64,000 nucleotides of DNA from Flammeovirgaceae bacterium UBA6059 (GTDB taxonomy: Bacteria > Bacteroidota > Bacteroidia > Cytophagales > Cyclobacteriaceae). Positions 1 through 8,245 of the stretch are shown here, piece after piece. The stretch covers positions 1 through 64,000 of the forward strand of contig DIYH01000024.1 in NCBI GenBank assembly GCA_002435755.1, read 5' to 3'. How positions within the stretch are numbered: position 1 is the stretch's first letter; the number at the start of each line of letters is the position of its first letter. The translations under genes were made by a program, and so were the position numbers. Below the pieces are notes generated by a model. The model was not told the origin of the DNA, did no database searches, and saw only the letters and a list, made by a program, of their open reading frames with translations.

Positions 1-312
1 GGCGTTGGCACTGAAGACCGTACCTGCCGTACCGAATACTCTGTCACGCACCTTGAACCGGCTCACATGGCCTCCGACTTGTATGACTTCACCTGCCAGT
101 TCTTCTCCAAGGCGCCTGGTCCTGGGTTTGATCAAACCGGTATAGAGCCGTGCCATCACCTGTTGACCACTTCGAAAGATGGCTTCAGTGGAGGTGACAC
201 TTGTCGCTTTAACTTTGATGAGCACCTCATTAACACTTGGTTCTGGTATAGACACTTCTTTTAGTTTTAATACTTCAGGTGGCCCGTAAGTTGTGTATTC
301 GACTGCTTTCAT
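1..312 (-). CDS. Zinc-type alcohol dehydrogenase / quinone oxidoreductase, N-terminal part (cut by window edge)
   Basis: Reverse-strand frame starting at the ATG at 310-312 and still open at base 1, giving 104 residues. The sequence begins MKAVEYTTYGPPEVLKLKEV, the usual start of medium-chain dehydrogenase/reductases of the NADPH:quinone reductase class. It continues through the GroES-like fold, with a region ending EELAGEVIQVGGHVSRFKVR before a DRVFGT motif, where family members have AGxVxxVGxxVxxFxxGDxV. The nucleotide-binding Rossmann half lies outside the window. The family reduces quinones or enones, or oxidises alcohols, with NAD(P)H in the cytoplasm; the substrate cannot be told from this part. 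The 212 bases upstream hold no convincing gene. Confidence 0.8.
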   Translation of the reverse strand, partial: MKAVEYTTYGPPEVLKLKEVSIPEPSVNEVLIKVKATSVTSTEAIFRSGQQVMARLYTGLIKPRTRRLGEELAGEVIQVGGHVSRFKVRDRVFGTAGTVFSANA

Positions 313-524
313 ACGTTCAGAATTAATGTTCACAACTCAAAAATGAAGCAGCTTGAGGAACAGATCGTTCGGAATGATGAATCAGAACCTCTTATATAGA
401 GTCTTGTTTAGAGACAGTGATCATTTCTGGCATTAGAGCTGCCACGAGTACTATTTTGTGTAATTGTTTCATAGACTCTATGTGAGTTTCGTCAGAATAT
501 GAAACAGAACAGTTGGAGAGACTT

Positions 525-2867
525 CTACTTACGCACTGATTTCAAATAAGCCTTAGGTGTGGTACCCATCATCTTCTTGAAAAAGGTATTGAAGACCGTT
601 TTGGAATTGAATCCACTATCGTAAGCAAGCGCCAGTAGTGTCAAATGTCTTAGGTTTTTGTCGACAACCTTCTGCTTGAACTCCTCAAGACGATAGCCAT
701 TTACAAACTCCGAAAAATTCAAGTCAAAACCTTCATTGAGCAATTGTGAAAGTTCGTTAGGAGTGAGGTTGATCATCTCAGCAAGGCTCCTCAAAGAAAG
801 CTGAGCACTGAGATAGGGCTGCTCCTTCTTCATAAAGGACCCTAACTCATCTTTTAATGTTACAAGCTGTTGTGCACTCAGTAGCGATTTCTTGTACTTC
901 CGTTCATGAGGGCCGGTGGTTGTATTAGCTCCAAATATTTGGCTGGTTAGGCGTATGAACTCACTGCTGCCATAGAGGGGCTTCAACATCGGTTCGTGTC
1001 TTATGAATATCATCATAGGCAGCCTGTTTTCTATTCCGGTAGCGACCAATCCAAGTGCCCGATCAGTATTGCCAAGTTGCGCATGGATCATAACAAGGAG
1101 ATCAAGGGCCTTGTCCATCAAAGAACTGTCTAATGCAGCTTCAAGCTCTTCCACACCCGCTTGGGCTAGTTGTGTATTGCCCATCACTGCGTGAGCCAGC
1201 GTCATGCCACCTACCTTCATGAGATCGGCTGCTTGCTCTGCGTTCAGATTTTGAAAATGCTCGATTGCTTCGCTATGCCTGTCACTAAGTAATAGGGCTT
1301 GCCCGAGATACAAAGTCGACACCACAAACTTTGATTTCATCATATGGCTTTTCTCAAACCATAGAATGGCCAGGTCATATTGGTCCTGCAAGTAATAGAT
1401 ATAGCCTCTTAGATGGTAGTTGATTGGAGAATATGGATCGAGTTGCAACGCGATCTCGATGTACTCAGCAGCCGCTTTGAGTTTAAACTCAGCGCAGAGT
1501 GTTGAAGCCATGGACTGGTAGTAATCGACGCTTGGGCGCACTTCGAAAGCTTTAGCCAGGTGATCATAAGTGGCCTGAAGGTCCCAATCCTGAAGTAGGG
1601 CCATGTAGGAGAGTTGAAGCTGACATTCCGGTAGGGTATGATCCAATTTAATGGCCTTTTCAAGATAAGGCTGTGCCCTGGCGAAAGCTTCATGCGCCGG
1701 TTCGAGACCAAGGGTTGCGCGCATGGTATAACCAAAGTGCATACCCAGTTGGGCGAGAGCGTAATTGGGCTGTAATCCGACGACCTCCTTCATAAGAGAG
1801 AGTCCCTTATCTATCTCGATCCGACTCATCTTGAGAATATGATAACGACCCTTAAGGTATTGCTGATAAGCATCGGTAACCACCGGTGGACTATCGACAA
1901 GGTGTTCGTCTATATCAAAATGACCTATATGCTCCCGTAGCTTGTCAGCAATGAGCAGGCTGATCTCGTCCTGTACGGTAAAGATGTCTTCGACAGTTCT
2001 GTCAAAAGTTTCTGACCAAAATGGGTAGTCTTCTACTACATCTATCAGCTGGGCCGTGAGTCGCATGCGCAAACCCACCAGCCTGATGCTGCCTTCGAGT
2101 ATGATGCTAACATTCAATTCTTGACCAATTTGCCTGATTGATAGGTTTTTTCCTTTGTAATGGAAGCTCGACGTTCTGGAGGTTACCTTCAGTCGCTTGA
2201 TCTTAGCAAGGGCATTGATGATCTCTTCAGTCATGCCATCAGCAAAGTATTCTGTAGAAGTATCTGCACTCATATTAGCCAGTGGTAACACTGCGACGGT
2301 GTATCCGTTCTGGTTCCCTTTGGACTTAAGTTGCTCTTTAGCAGGGATCGTGATCCCATCATTGGCGACTGCAAACACCTCGATAGGGGTGACAACATTC
2401 TTGAAATCAAAGTTTCCTAAAGAGACTGTCGTGACATGTTTTTGGTTGTGGAGTTCTTCATTGAGCTTACGAGAAAGGAGCACTGAACCGGAAGTAGCCA
2501 CGCCTTCTACACGAGAGGCTACATTTACTCCGTCACCATATACCTCAGTTCCATCGGTGATGATATCACCCATATGGAGTCCTATGCGTACAGGTACACC
2601 ATCCTTTCCTGACCATTGTCGTTGCATCGCTATGGCACACTCGATCGCTTCTATACCACTCTTAAAAATGCTCAGGGTCCCGTCACCGTAGTACTGCAAT
2701 ATGTTACCATGATATTGAGCATGACATTGCTCAAACGCTTTTCGGTGCAGCTCGCGTTTTTTGATTGCTACAGATTCATCTTGCTGCATCAATGCAGTGT
2801 ACCCGACGATATCGGTAAACATGATGGCGGCCAGTTGTCGGGTTTTAGCGGATGACATGCTCGGCAT
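525..2867 (-). CDS. Class III adenylate/guanylate cyclase - TolB-like - TPR - AraC fusion protein
   Basis: A 780-residue protein in four parts. Residues about 10-175 are a class III nucleotide cyclase domain: metal-binding Asp19 lies in FTDIVGYT and the second Asp in YYGDGTLSIF (about D62). Residues about 185-320 resemble the FlgO/TolB-N domain common behind such cyclases (VAVLPLANMSAD...YFADGMTEEI). Residues about 330-620 are TPR repeats. Residues about 680-780 are an AraC-type double helix-turn-helix (DSGFNSKTVFNTFFKKMMG). Cyclase-TolB-TPR proteins are common in Cytophagales; the added AraC DNA-binding end would make this a one-piece nucleotide-linked regulator. No transmembrane helix is evident, so it is probably cytoplasmic. 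The start could be the ATG at 2867 or the one at 2858. The substrate (ATP or GTP) is unknown. Confidence 0.85.
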   Translation of the reverse strand: MPSMSSAKTRQLAAIMFTDIVGYTALMQQDESVAIKKRELHRKAFEQCHAQYHGNILQYYGDGTLSIFKSGIEAIECAIAMQRQWSGKDGVPVRIGLHMGDIITDGTEVYGDGVNVASRVEGVATSGSVLLSRKLNEELHNQKHVTTVSLGNFDFKNVVTPIEVFAVANDGITIPAKEQLKSKGNQNGYTVAVLPLANMSADTSTEYFADGMTEEIINALAKIKRLKVTSRTSSFHYKGKNLSIRQIGQELNVSIILEGSIRLVGLRMRLTAQLIDVVEDYPFWSETFDRTVEDIFTVQDEISLLIADKLREHIGHFDIDEHLVDSPPVVTDAYQQYLKGRYHILKMSRIEIDKGLSLMKEVVGLQPNYALAQLGMHFGYTMRATLGLEPAHEAFARAQPYLEKAIKLDHTLPECQLQLSYMALLQDWDLQATYDHLAKAFEVRPSVDYYQSMASTLCAEFKLKAAAEYIEIALQLDPYSPINYHLRGYIYYLQDQYDLAILWFEKSHMMKSKFVVSTLYLGQALLLSDRHSEAIEHFQNLNAEQAADLMKVGGMTLAHAVMGNTQLAQAGVEELEAALDSSLMDKALDLLVMIHAQLGNTDRALGLVATGIENRLPMMIFIRHEPMLKPLYGSSEFIRLTSQIFGANTTTGPHERKYKKSLLSAQQLVTLKDELGSFMKKEQPYLSAQLSLRSLAEMINLTPNELSQLLNEGFDLNFSEFVNGYRLEEFKQKVVDKNLRHLTLLALAYDSGFNSKTVFNTFFKKMMGTTPKAYLKSVRK

Positions 2868-2925
2868 TCTGAGATGTCAATTTACATAAACAAGGGGAAG
2901 AGGTCCGGACAGATGTTGACAACTA

Positions 2926-3471
2926 CTATACATCATCTGTGAAGTGACCACCATGTTGGCCCTTGCTAAACTTGGCTTCATTATAGGCTACAGAGCCACC
3001 TCGCGGTATGGACAATGATTGCCAATCATCTCCACACTGCTGCCTGCCGATAAAGACGATTTGCCCAACATGGTAAGCATAATGAGCGAGTTGTCGATAG
3101 ATAGCTTCCTCTACGCTATGTTCCTGATTACGTATGTAGATGGTTTGATTTAGATTACCCTCTTCCAGTGAACCTGGAGCATCCAAGAGGCAATTCCACC
3201 CCTCGTTCCACTTTTTGAGCAGTTCTGTGCGAGTAGTAATATCTGCATCGAATTCTGCCTCCCGATCACGCCACTCCTTCTCCCCATCACTTACCAGAAA
3301 ATCAGTCCACCTCGAAAGCATGTTTCCCCAAAGATGTTTCACGATAACGCCAATGCTGTTGCTCTCTCTATGAGCCTGCCAGAAAAGCTGATCATCCGAA
3401 AGCTGATCGAATGTCTTTTCGCCAAGCGATTTGTAGTATTCGAATTGTTTGATCAGGCTGGGTAGAAACAT
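2926..3471 (-). CDS. DinB-like / DUF1572 metal-binding four-helix protein
   Basis: 181 residues predicted as mostly helical, with the histidine spacing of the DinB/YfiT superfamily: one His in IVKHLWGN (about residue 47) and the pair in LAHYAYHVGQIV (about 134 and 138). These three usually bind a divalent metal, often for a thiol-dependent transferase. It matches the DUF1572 branch frequent in Bacteroidota in length and in the N-terminal QFEYYKSLGEKTFDQL pattern. It stands alone between the cyclase fusion and an acetyltransferase on the same strand. The substrate is unknown. Confidence 0.8.
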   Translation of the reverse strand: MFLPSLIKQFEYYKSLGEKTFDQLSDDQLFWQAHRESNSIGVIVKHLWGNMLSRWTDFLVSDGEKEWRDREAEFDADITTRTELLKKWNEGWNCLLDAPGSLEEGNLNQTIYIRNQEHSVEEAIYRQLAHYAYHVGQIVFIGRQQCGDDWQSLSIPRGGSVAYNEAKFSKGQHGGHFTDDV

Positions 3472-3556
3472 GATAGAGTGCTTAATGTAAATGAATGGGT
3501 ATGGGAACCTGAGCGTTGTTCCTTCTTATTTATATGTAAATGATCACACACTTTGC

Positions 3557-4006
3557 TTAGCTAATAATTTTCGTCAAAAGCCGTCTATTGTTGGATGTAT
3601 AACCCCTGCTCAAATAGAGTTTTTCAGCATGAGTGTTGTGGGATTCAACTTCCAAATGCACCGCATTTACACCCAGTCTTTTGGACTCTTCAGTCACAAA
3701 GTCCATCGTCGTTCTACCTATTCCTTTATTCCTGAAGTTTTCTTTAATGAAGAATTCATCAATGAAAGCATCACGTCCTTTGTACTCAAAACTGAAACCA
3801 AATGTTAGAACCAGGTAACCTACGTTGAGCCCCTCCAATGTGATCAGGTATAGTCTGCCCAAAGATTCATTGTTAGTGAATTCTGATAAGTTCTGCTCTC
3901 CGGTATCCAAATCAAAATCATAGCTATCGATAGCATTAAATGCTGCCATCATTTCCAAAACATCAGCCTTATCCGCACTTGTGAATTCTTTGAATACTAC
4001 ATTCAT
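3557..4006 (-). CDS. GNAT family N-acetyltransferase
   Basis: 149 residues with the acetyl-CoA-binding motif A of the GNAT fold: beta strand DAFIDEFFIKENFR followed by NKGIGRTTM (pattern R/QxxGxG/A), then motif B (GVNAVHLEVESHNTHAEKLYLSRGY). This C-terminal part, with a Tyr-Leu-Ser-Arg-Gly-Tyr end, is typical of small-molecule or protein N-acetyltransferases of the RimI/YhbS type. The acceptor cannot be predicted. It is a monocistronic-looking cytoplasmic enzyme. The start ATG at 4004-4006 gives MNVVFKEFTSAD, the usual short lead into beta strand 1. Confidence 0.85.
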   Translation of the reverse strand: MNVVFKEFTSADKADVLEMMAAFNAIDSYDFDLDTGEQNLSEFTNNESLGRLYLITLEGLNVGYLVLTFGFSFEYKGRDAFIDEFFIKENFRNKGIGRTTMDFVTEESKRLGVNAVHLEVESHNTHAEKLYLSRGYTSNNRRLLTKIIS

Positions 4007-4143
4007 TCTATTGAGTACGAAATAAGTAGACTGACAGATATCAGGTAGGATTTACTACAACAAAGAGCTGTCCTCATTAAACAAAGAGCGACGCTGAGTG
4101 TAGCTAAAAACTGTTGTCCAGCATTGAGTTGAGCCGTGACTCC

Positions 4144-4827
4144 CTATTGATCTACCAGACTCATCCCATTCAAATCGGTAGTCAGGATATCCGTCATGTA
4201 ATCGAAGAAGGGACGCATGTCTTTGAATCCTTTACTGACAGTTCTGGCAAAGTCCGGCTTGAGCACCTCAGAATCAGTGAAGTTCCTCTGCAGGATGAAC
4301 TGCTTGTAACGAAGAAGGTCGATGGCCGGATCCTCTTTGTCAAAGCCTTTAGGCGCAGTTTTAAGTTGTTCGCCGACAATCTGCCCGAAGTTGCCCTTGA
4401 ACTCACCAGACCCTATCACTTCTCTCAAAGGTTCAGGATCCTGGCTGATCTGTTTTCGGATATGGAGTATGTCCTCTTTATTCGGCCCCCAAAAACCGCC
4501 TGCTATAAAGGACCTATCACCAGGCGACAGGCTAAAAAAATAACCACCGCGTAAAGCTTTAGTGGCTCGGCTTAAGCTTCCACTCCAGTTGCTTTTGTAG
4601 GGTGTCTTATCTTTTGAAAACCGCACGTCACGGTAGATCCGGTAGACCCGACATTTGTGATCATCGATATGATCATGCTCTTGCATATGCCCTTTCACTT
4701 CCTCCAGGAAGTCTTTAACCTCTTCGTAGTGCTTCTGAAACTCTGATTTACGTTCGTTAAACCATTCTCGGTTGTTGTTATCTCTAAGTGCGGACAAAAA
4801 CTGGAAGCTGGCTTTGCTAATAGGCAT
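4144..4827 (-). CDS. DUF2461 (TIGR02453) family protein
   Basis: 227 residues matching the DUF2461 family across its length: N-terminal FLSALRDNNNREWFNERKSEF, central VYRIYRDVRFSKDKTPYKSN and GGYFFSLSPGDRSFIAGGFW. These are the invariant blocks of this family, found across bacteria and fungi. The biochemical role is unknown; no signal peptide or membrane helix is seen, so it should be cytoplasmic. It lies 50 bases downstream of the PurF-like gene on the same strand and could be the last gene of that transcript. Confidence 0.85.
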   Translation of the reverse strand: MPISKASFQFLSALRDNNNREWFNERKSEFQKHYEEVKDFLEEVKGHMQEHDHIDDHKCRVYRIYRDVRFSKDKTPYKSNWSGSLSRATKALRGGYFFSLSPGDRSFIAGGFWGPNKEDILHIRKQISQDPEPLREVIGSGEFKGNFGQIVGEQLKTAPKGFDKEDPAIDLLRYKQFILQRNFTDSEVLKPDFARTVSKGFKDMRPFFDYMTDILTTDLNGMSLVDQ

Positions 4828-4877
4828 AAGACTGAGGTTTTTAAGTTAGATCAGGAATAGCCTGTGGTGTTACAGGA

Positions 4878-6764
4878 TTAATATGCTCTAACGGTCACAC
4901 CTTTCATGAAGTTGACAAATGCCTTGTTCACCACGCGATTACCACCGGTTGTAGGATAATCGCCAGTGAAGTACCAGTCTCCAAGGTGGTTAGGACAAGA
5001 TTTGTGTAAGTTATCAACTGTCTGATAGACTACTTCCAGTTCTGCCTTCATATCATCAGGCTTAACTATCTCAGCGATCTTATCAGAAACCTCTTCGTAT
5101 GTGAATGGGGCATAAATTTCCTTGACATAGTTCGGAGCATGCTTATCATTTACGCTCGCAAGACATTTGTCATATACTTCATCCAGCAGATGGTTCATCC
5201 CACGCTCGTTAAGCAATGAAAGTACAGCCCTAAATGCTACGAAATCCTTCATACGACTCATGTCGATACCGTAACAATCCGGGAACCTGATCTGAGGTGC
5301 TGATGAGACGATCACTACTTTCTTAGGTTCTAGCTTGTCAAGAAGTGTGAGTATGGATTTCTCAAGCGTAGTGCCACGAACGATTGAGTCATCGATAATG
5401 ACCAGTGTATCACGATTCTTTTGCACTACTTCATAGGTAGTGTCATATACATTAGCCACAAGGTCATCACGGTGGGCGTCATCGGTAATAAAGGTACGGA
5501 GCTTGGCGTCCTTGATGACCAGTTTTTCTACTCTTGGTCTAAAAGATAAAGTCTCCTCTACACTGACGGAGGTTGGTTTTTGATCGATGATGACCTCCTT
5601 CCGCTTCTTTACAAGATAGTCTTCCATACCCGTCATCAGACCTAGGAAGCTTGTCTCAGCTGTGTTGGGTATGTAAGAGAAGATCGTATTCTGTAAGTCA
5701 AAGTTGATCGACTTCAGTACATGAGGTACCAGGAATTCTCCGAGTTTCCTGCGCTCATAATAGATATCGGGATCACTGCTACGAGAAAAGTATATCCGTT
5801 CGAAGCTGCAGCTTTTCTTTTCGATTGGCTTGATAAATTTCTCTTCGCGATAGCTGCCATCTTTTTCGATGATCAAAGCATGACCAGGATTGACTTCCTT
5901 GATATCATCGTAGTTGCAGTCGAATGCTGTCTTGATCGCAGGTTTTTCAGAGGCTACAACAACAACTTCGTCATCTGTGTAGTAGTACGCAGGACGAATA
6001 CCAGCAGGATCGCGCGCCACAAAGGATGCACCATGACCGATCATTCCTGCCATAGCGTAACCACCATCAAAATCTCTACAGGAGCGTTTCAGTATTTTCT
6101 TGAGATCAAGCTCCTGCTCAATGATCGAAGTGATCTCAGCATTTGTGTACTTGTCTTTGTATTTGTCGAATATCTTCTGGTTACCTTCGTCCAGGAAGTG
6201 GCCGATCTTCTCCATTACAGTTACGGTATCCACTTCTTCTTTAGGGTGCTGACCTATTTCGATAAGCTTGTCGAAAAGGTCATCCACGTTGGTCATATTG
6301 AAGTTGCCAGCTACTACGAGGTTGCGACTCCTCCAGTTATTCTGCCTCAAAAATGGGTGGCAGTTTTCAATCTTATTTCTACCGTGAGTTCCGTAGCGAA
6401 GATGGCCTAACCACACTTCGCCAGTGAAGCCGTAGTTTTCTTTCATCCAATCCGCGTCAAGGTACTTGTCATTGCCCTCTTTTTGAGCCTTGCGCATTTT
6501 CTTGGCAATCTTATTAAAGATTGTTTCGATAGGCTGCTGCTCCACAGTACGGTATCGGCTGATATAGCGATACCCTGGTTTCATATCTAGTTTGATATTG
6601 GCAATCCCCACACCATCTTGCCCTCGATTGTGCTGTTTTTGCATAAGCAAATACATCTTGCGAATGGCGTAAGTAGGCGTGTTGTACTTGTCAATATAAT
6701 ATTGGAGGGGCTTTCTGAGACGGACGAGTGCGATACCACACTCATGCTTGATAGAATCGCTCAT
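4878..6764 (-). CDS. PurF-like amidophosphoribosyltransferase (long Bacteroidota form)
   Basis: 628 residues. The N-terminal part is a class II glutamine amidotransferase: Cys9 follows MSDSIKHE, but the chain is not trimmed directly to Cys1 as in classical PurF. HNRGQDGVG and GHLRYGTHG are the conserved glutaminase blocks. The C-terminal part is a phosphoribosyltransferase with the PRPP loop VIIDDSIVRGTT. The classical reaction is PRPP plus glutamine to phosphoribosylamine, the first step of purine synthesis. At 628 residues it is longer than the roughly 500 of standard PurF; Bacteroidota often carry this as a second homologue. Its start lies 13 bases past the nuoN stop, so it is probably read with the complex I genes. 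Whether it supplies purine synthesis or a specialised amination is undecided. Confidence 0.85.
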   Translation of the reverse strand: MSDSIKHECGIALVRLRKPLQYYIDKYNTPTYAIRKMYLLMQKQHNRGQDGVGIANIKLDMKPGYRYISRYRTVEQQPIETIFNKIAKKMRKAQKEGNDKYLDADWMKENYGFTGEVWLGHLRYGTHGRNKIENCHPFLRQNNWRSRNLVVAGNFNMTNVDDLFDKLIEIGQHPKEEVDTVTVMEKIGHFLDEGNQKIFDKYKDKYTNAEITSIIEQELDLKKILKRSCRDFDGGYAMAGMIGHGASFVARDPAGIRPAYYYTDDEVVVVASEKPAIKTAFDCNYDDIKEVNPGHALIIEKDGSYREEKFIKPIEKKSCSFERIYFSRSSDPDIYYERRKLGEFLVPHVLKSINFDLQNTIFSYIPNTAETSFLGLMTGMEDYLVKKRKEVIIDQKPTSVSVEETLSFRPRVEKLVIKDAKLRTFITDDAHRDDLVANVYDTTYEVVQKNRDTLVIIDDSIVRGTTLEKSILTLLDKLEPKKVVIVSSAPQIRFPDCYGIDMSRMKDFVAFRAVLSLLNERGMNHLLDEVYDKCLASVNDKHAPNYVKEIYAPFTYEEVSDKIAEIVKPDDMKAELEVVYQTVDNLHKSCPNHLGDWYFTGDYPTTGGNRVVNKAFVNFMKGVTVRAY

Positions 6765-6777
6765 CAGTTTTGGAGGC

Positions 6778-8244
6778 TTAAGGCGCGAAGATATGAAGTT
6801 GAATAAAGTTCAACAAAAAGTCTGATTTTATGAAGAACCACAACAGGGGTAAAGCTAAAAAGGTTGCCAGCCAAAGATGACTATTCGACAAAGGGTCGTT
6901 TTCCGTACCTGAATGTCGGTCGACAGATGGTTTGAATATCATGTAATAAGGCAACTTCAGATAAAAAAATAAGCTCACCACAGTACTAAGCACAGCCACA
7001 GAGAAAACAGTCTGTATTAATGGTTGATCCATGGCTGCCCATAGTGAACTAAAAAGTAGGAGTTTACCAGTAAATCCTGCTGTTGGTGGTAACCCGGTCA
7101 GTGCGATCATCCCAATGACCAAAAGTACCAAAGTGTAGTATCCATCTTTCGCCCTACCGGAAATATTGGACATGATACTAAAGCCTCGTTGCTCCCAACC
7201 CCCGATCAAGGTGAAGGTTAGATAGTTCATTAGCGCATAGACCACACCGAAGAACACTATGGCAGCTAGTCCAAGTGTATTGCCTGCAACTATGCCAAGG
7301 AGCATAAAGCCGGCATTGGCGATAGTTGAATAAGCCATCAAACGTTTAATACTTTGCTGCCATATGGCTGAAAATACTCCAACGACTATACTGAGGATAG
7401 CCACTGCTCCTAGGAAGTACAGCATTAAAGTCTGTTGCCAGAGCATAGTTTGCTGCAGCCAGTTGATGATAAGCCCTATGGCAGCCAGTTTTGGTACCAC
7501 AGAGAATAGAGCGATAGTGGAGGCAGGGGTGGCCTGATAAACATCAGGTGCCCAGATGTGCATAGGTGCAGCGCCAAGCTTGAAAAGAACGCCGGATAGT
7601 ATGAGTATGGACAAGATGATAAAAGTCGGATTTCCGGTAGGAAACTCTCGGAAGACCAATGATCCATTGATCCCATAAACAAGGGATATTCCATATAGCA
7701 TGATGGCAGTGGCGACTGCTCCAAATAGTAGGTATTTAATACCGGCTTCATAGCCTTGCTTTTGTCCATTGATAGCGACTAATACATAAGAAGAAAGCGA
7801 GACCAACTCAATCCCTACCACCATCACCAGGTAGTTTCGGGCTATGACCATCAGGAATGCCCCTAAGCCAATTGACAGTATAAGCGCTGACTTCTCGCGT
7901 CTCTCAACCTCGGAAGGTATGGTCAGGTCGAGCCAAGAAGTGAGTACAATGGCTACCAGGAACACCAGTTGCCACAATCCTGTCAATGGTGTGACTGCAA
8001 TGCCATCAAAAAAGTGGACCGATGAAGGTAGGAACAGTCGCTCGATACAGAAATATGCTGCTGCTGCACAAATCATAATTGAGACCCATCTCAATGCTTT
8101 TATGGAGATCGATGAGATGAGATCAAGTATAAGAAGTAGCACAAATCCTCCTGACAATATGAGCTCAGGGAGAATGGCGGGTAGACTATCATTGATAATG
8201 TCTACGGCATTATTGATGGCGGATATTTGATCGGCCTGTGGCAA
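6778..8244 (-). CDS. nuoN: NADH-quinone oxidoreductase subunit N
   Basis: 488-residue multi-pass membrane protein of the proton-translocating antiporter-like family of complex I. Typical blocks are VGIELVSLSSYVLVA (with the conserved Glu), KYLLFGAVATAIMLYG, FKLGAAPMHIWAPDVYQ and LMAYSTIANAGFMLLG. It is the last nuo gene of the operon. The start appears to be TTG at 8242-8244, one base past the nuoM stop: the frame is closed a few codons upstream and the next Met is far inside. A weak start may tune the amount made. It acts in the inner membrane, coupling quinone reduction to ion pumping. Confidence 0.95.
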   Translation of the reverse strand: MPQADQISAINNAVDIINDSLPAILPELILSGGFVLLLILDLISSISIKALRWVSIMICAAAAYFCIERLFLPSSVHFFDGIAVTPLTGLWQLVFLVAIVLTSWLDLTIPSEVERREKSALILSIGLGAFLMVIARNYLVMVVGIELVSLSSYVLVAINGQKQGYEAGIKYLLFGAVATAIMLYGISLVYGINGSLVFREFPTGNPTFIILSILILSGVLFKLGAAPMHIWAPDVYQATPASTIALFSVVPKLAAIGLIINWLQQTMLWQQTLMLYFLGAVAILSIVVGVFSAIWQQSIKRLMAYSTIANAGFMLLGIVAGNTLGLAAIVFFGVVYALMNYLTFTLIGGWEQRGFSIMSNISGRAKDGYYTLVLLVIGMIALTGLPPTAGFTGKLLLFSSLWAAMDQPLIQTVFSVAVLSTVVSLFFYLKLPYYMIFKPSVDRHSGTENDPLSNSHLWLATFLALPLLWFFIKSDFLLNFIQLHIFAP

Positions 8245-8245
8245 G

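Noticed and set aside
392..472. 26-codon minus-strand frame starting MKQLHKIVLVAALMPEM
   Set aside because: It looks a little like a signal peptide but is very short, has a weak context and lies in the leader of the oxidoreductase gene.
2197..2691. 164-codon plus-strand frame
   Set aside because: Antisense to the cyclase gene, with no recognisable domain.
4860..4875. Small hairpin CCTGT-ACAGG behind the PurF-like gene
   Set aside because: Five base pairs and no U-run, too weak for a terminator.
5721..6410. 229-codon plus-strand frame
   Set aside because: It is antisense to the PurF-like gene, has Cys/Phe-rich composition and no family character.
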